64,000 bases of DNA from Mimachlamys varia (Eukaryota > Mollusca > Bivalvia > Pectinida > Pectinidae), in the NCBI GenBank assembly GCA_947623455.1, contig OX392532.1:4485501-4549500 (forward strand), given 5' to 3'. The notes below the pieces were generated by a model. The model saw only the letters and a program-made list of their open reading frames with translations. It had not been told where the DNA came from and ran no database searches. The first letter of the stretch is position 1. Each line of letters starts with the position of its first letter. The translations under genes were made by a program, and so were the position numbers. Positions 59,201 to 64,000 of the stretch are shown piece by piece.

Positions 59201-62200
59201 GTACCATGTATTTAGGGCATTGACATTCACCTGTACTGTACCATGTATTTAGGGCATTCACTTTTACTGTACCATGTATTTAGGGCTTTGACATTCACCT
59301 GTACTGTACCATGTATTTAGGGCATTGACATTCACCTGTACTGTACCATGTATTTAAGGCATTGACATTCACCTGTACTGTACCATGTATTTAAGGCATT
59401 GACATTCACCTGTACTGTACCATGTATTTAGGGCATTGACATTCACCTGTACTGTACCATGTATTTAAGGCATTGACATTCACCTGTACTGTACCATGTA
59501 TTTAGGGCATTGACATTCACCTGTACTGTACCATGTATTTAAGGCATTGACATTCACCTGTACTGTACCATGTATTTAGGGCATTCACCTGTACTGTACC
59601 ATGTATTTAAGGCATTGACATTCACCTGTACTGTACCATGTATTTAGGGCATTGACATTCACCTGTACTGTACCATGTAGTTAGGGCATTGACATTCACC
59701 TGTACTGTACCATGTATTTAGGGCATTGACATTCACCTGTACTGTACCATGTATTTAGGGCATTGACATTCACCTGTACTGTACCATGTATTTAGGGCAT
59801 TGACATTCACCTGTACTGTACCATGTATTTAAGGCATTGACATTCACCTGTACTGTACCATGTATTTAAGGCATTGACATTCACCTGTACTGTACCATGT
59901 ATTTAGGGCATTGACATTCACCTGTACTGTACCATGTATTTAAGGCATTGACATTCACCTGTACTGTACCATGTATTTAGGGCATTGACATTCACCTGTA
60001 CTGTACCATGTATTTAAGGCATTGACATTCACCTGTACTGTACCATGTATTTAGGGCATTCACCTGTACTGTACCATGTATTTAAGGCATTGACATTCAC
60101 CTGTACTGTACCATGTATTTAGGGCATTGACATTCACCTGTACTGTACCATGTATTTAGGGCATTCACCTGTACTGTACCATGTATTTAAGGCATTGACA
60201 TTCACTTGTACTGTACCATGTATTTAGGGCATTGACATTCACCTGTACTGTACCATGTATTTAAGGCATTGACATTCACCTGTACTGTACCATGTATTTA
60301 GGGCTTTGACATTCACCTGTACTGTACCATGTATTTAAGGCATTGACATTCACCTGTACTGTACCATGTATTTAGGGCATTGACATTCACCTGTACTGTA
60401 CCATGTATTTAAGGCATTGACATTCACCTGTACTGTACCATGTATTTAAGGCATTGACATTCACTTGTACTGTACCATGTATTTAAGGCATTGACATTCA
60501 CTTGTACTGTACCATGTATTTAAGGCATTGACATTCACCTGTACTGTACCATGTATTTAAGGCATTGACATTCACCTGTACTGTACCATGTATTTAGGGC
60601 ATTCACCTGTACTGTACCATGTATTTAAGGCATTGACATTCACTTGTACTGTACCATGTATTTAGGGCATTGACATTCACCTGTACTGTACCATGTATTT
60701 AGGGCATTCACCTGTACTGTACCATGTATTTAAGGCATTGACATTCACTTGTACTGTACCATGTATTTAGGGCATTGACATTCACCTGTACTGTACCATG
60801 TATTTAGGGCATTCACCTGTACTGTACCATGTATTTAAGGCATTGACATTCACCTGTACTGTACCATGTATTTAGGGCTTTGACATTCACCTGTACTGTA
60901 CCATGTATTTAGGGCATTCACCTGTACTGTACCATGTATTTAGGGCATTGACATTCACCTGTACTGTACCATGTAGTTAGGGCATTGACATTCACTTGTA
61001 CTGTACCATGTAGTTAGGGCATTGACATTCACCTGTACTGTACCATGTATTTAGGGCATTGACATTCACCTGTACTGTACCATGTATTTAGGGCATTCAC
61101 CTGTACTGTACCATGTATTTAGGGCATTGACATTCACCTGTACTGTACCATGTATTTAAGGCATTGACATTCACCTGTACTGTACCATGTATTTAGGGCA
61201 TTGACATTCACCTGTACTGTACCATGTAGTTAGGGCATTCACCTGTACTGTCCCATGTATTTAGGGCATTGACATTCACCTGTACTGTACCATGTATTTA
61301 GGGCATTGACATTCACCTGTACTGTACCATGTATTTAAGGCATTGACATTCACCTGTACTGTACCATGTATTTAGGGCATTGACATTCACCTGTACTGTA
61401 CCATGTATTTAGGGCATTGACATTCACCTGTACTGTACCATGTATTTAAGGCATTGACATTCACCTGTACTGTACCATGTATTTAGGGCATTGACATTCA
61501 CCTGTACTGTACCATGTATTTAAGGCATTGACATTCACCTGTACTGTACCATGTATTTAGGGCATTGACATTCACCTGTACTGTACCATGTATTTAGGGC
61601 ATTCACCTGTACTGTACCATGTATTTAAGGCATTGACATTCACCTGTACTGTACCATGTAGTTAGGGCATTGACATTCACCTGTACTGTACCATGTATTT
61701 AGGGCATTGACATTCACCTGTACTGTACCATGTATTTAGGGCATTGACATTCACCTGTACTGTACCATGTATTTAAGGCATTGACATTCACCTGTACTGT
61801 ACCATGTATTTAGGGCATTGACATTCACCTGTACTGTACCATGTATTTAAGGCATTGACATTCACCTGTACTGTACCATGTATGTAGGGCATTGACATTC
61901 ACCTGTACTGTACCATGTATTTAGGGCATTGACATTCACCTGTACTGTACCATGTATTTAGGGCATTGACATTCACCTGTACTGTACCATGTATTTAGAG
62001 CATTGACATTCACTTGTACTGTACCATGTATTTAGGGCATTGACATTCACCTGTACTGTACCATGTATTTAGGGCATTGACATTCACCTGTACTGTACCA
62101 TGTATTTAAGGCATTGACATTCACCTGTACTGTACCATGTATTTAGGGCATTGACATTCACCTGTACTGTACCATGTATTTAAGGCATTGACATTCACCT

Positions 62201-64000
62201 GTACTGTACCATGTATTTAGGGCATTGACATTCACCTGTACTGTACCATGTATTTAGGGCATTGACATTCACCTGTACTGTACCATGTATTTAGGGCATT
62301 GACATTCACTTGTACTGTACCATGTATTTAGGGCATTGACATTCACTTGTACTGTACCATGTATTTAGGGCATTGACATTCACCTGTACTGTACCATGTA
62401 TTTAGGGCATTGACATTCACCTGTACTGTACCATGTATTTAAGGCATTGACATTCACTTGTACTGTACCATGTATTTAGGGCATTGACATTCACCTGTAC
62501 TGTACCATGTATTTAGGGCATTGGCATTCACCTGTACTGTACCATGTATTTAGGACATTGACATTCACCTGTACTGTACCATGTATTTATAGGGCATTGC
62601 CATTCACCTGTACTGTACCATGTATGTATAGGGCATTGACATTCACCTGTACTGTACCATGTATTTAGAGCATTGACATTCACCTGTACTGTACCATGTA
62701 TTTAGGGCATTGACATTCACCTGTACTGTACCATGTATTTATAGGGCATTGCCATTCACCTGTACTGTACCATGTATGTATAGGGCATTGACATTCAACT
62801 GTACTGTACCATGTATTTATAGGGCATTGACATTCACCTGTACTGTACCATGTATTTAGGGCATTGACATTCACCTGTACTGTACCATGTATTTAAGGCA
62901 TTGACATTCAACTGTACTGTACCATGTATTTAGGGCATTCACCTGTACTGTACCATGTATTTAGGGCATTGACATTCACCTGTACTGTACCATGTATTTA
63001 AGGCATTGACATTCACCTGTACTGTACCATGTATTTAAGGCATTGACATTCATCTGTACTGTACCATGTATTTAGGGCATTGACATTCACCTGTACTGTA
63101 CCATGTATGTATAGGGCATTGACATTCACCTGTACTGTACCATGTATTTAGGGCATTCACCTGTACTGTACCATGTATTTAGGGCATTCACCTGTACTGT
63201 ACCATGTATTTAGGGCATTCACCTGTACTGTACCATGTATTTAGGGCATTGACATTCACCTGTACTGTACCATGTATTTAGGGCATTCACCTGTACTGTA
63301 CCATGTATTTAAGGCATTGACATTCACCTGTACTGTACCATGTATTTAGGGCATTCACCTGTACTGTACCATGTATTTAGGGCATTGACATTCACCTGTA
63401 CTGTACCATGTATTTAGGGCATTCACCTGTACTGTACCATGTATTTAAGGCATTGACATTCACCTGTACTGTACCATGTATTTAAGGCATTGACATTCAC
63501 CTGTACTGTACCATGTATTTAGGGCATTGACATTCACCTGTACTGTACCATGTATGTATAGGGCATTGACATTCACCTGTACTGTACCATGTATTTAGGG
63601 CATTCACCTGTACTGTACCATGTATTTAGGGCATTCACCTGTACTGTACCATGTATTTAGGGCATTCACCTGTACTGTACCATGTATTTAGGGCATTCAC
63701 CTGTACTGTACCATGTATTTAGGGCATTCACCTGTACTGTACCATGTATTTAGGGCATTGACATTCACCTGTACTGTACCATGTATTTAGGGCATTGACA
63801 TTCACCTGTACTGTACCATGTATTAAGGGCATTGACATTCACCTGTACTGTACCATGTATTTAAGGCATTGACATTCACCTGTACTGTACCATGTAGTTA
63901 GGGCATTGACATTCACCTGTACTGTACCATGTATTTAGGGTATTGACATTCACCTGTACTGTACCATGTATTTAAGGTATTGACATTCACCTGTACTGTA
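53271..64000. repeat. 37-bp minisatellite array, about 300 copies
   Basis: Units of 37 bp (TGTACTGTACCATGTATTTA, GGGCATTGACATTCACC) with a common 31-bp form lacking GACATT, and 39-bp forms with TTTATAGGGC or TGTATAGGGC. AAGG/AGGG, AGTTAGGG and CACTTG variants mark unit types. The order of unit types shows a large higher-order repeat: about 56.2-58.95 kb matches 61.2-63.95 kb, with exact stretches at an offset of 5007 bp (57501 against 62508) changing to 4970 bp further on. Runs off the right edge. It lies in the ABCC intron after NBD1 if the gene continues. Confidence 0.95.

Noticed and set aside
53271..64000. TTTAGGG or TTAGGG words in every unit, suggesting telomeric repeat
   Set aside because: Each 37-bp unit has just one such word and it mutates freely to AAGG; there is no run of telomere hexamers.

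Overview
The window is animal nuclear DNA. It carries a multi-exon gene with GT-AG introns, tRNA-derived SINEs, inverted-repeat elements, and very large minisatellite arrays (roughly 45% of the bases). The SINE type, the intronless TALE homeobox pair and the AT-rich, array-filled introns best fit a spiralian, most likely a bivalve mollusc. That placement is inference; no species was identified.

The main gene is on the + strand. It is an ABC transporter of the long MRP type (ABCC1/MRP1-like), of which 17 coding exons lie between 18785 and 52705. They run from the first helix of TMD0 through the L0 linker and TMD1 to the end of NBD1 (Walker A, Q-loop, signature, Walker B, D-loop and H-loop all present). 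They give about 886 codons, with all splice phases compatible at every junction. The first exon (initiator ATG) was not found and the second half (TMD2, NBD2) lies beyond the right edge.

The 16.7-kb intron between the exons at 24401-24581 and 41316-41642 holds two near-identical, intronless genes on the same strand (28202-29674 and 37657-39288). Each encodes a TALE-class homeodomain protein with an acidic N-terminus and a long Thr-rich nonapeptide repeat (20 versus 26 units). The duplicated block includes the upstream 73-bp repeats carrying T-box-like half sites and a 3' untranslated region filled with a short repeat and ending in AATAAA. They look like a recent duplicate of a spiralian-type TALE gene nested in the transporter.

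Layout: 1-1432, 60-bp array; 1433-8100, mostly unique AT-rich DNA with one SINE, one tRNA-like fragment and one TTAA-flanked MITE; 8101-18672, 51-bp array (about 205 copies); 18785-24581, first eight visible ABCC exons; 24582-41315, intron with the homeobox pair; 41316-52705, nine more ABCC exons; 53271-64000, 37-bp array (about 300 copies) running off the edge.

The most unusual feature is that at five of the seventeen ABCC exons (20259, 42245, 46279, 47007, 51971) the exon 3' end together with its 5' splice site has been tandemly amplified, from 2 copies to about 100. At 20388-20951 the copies also carry an acceptor-like AG and could act as in-frame 54-nt cassettes.
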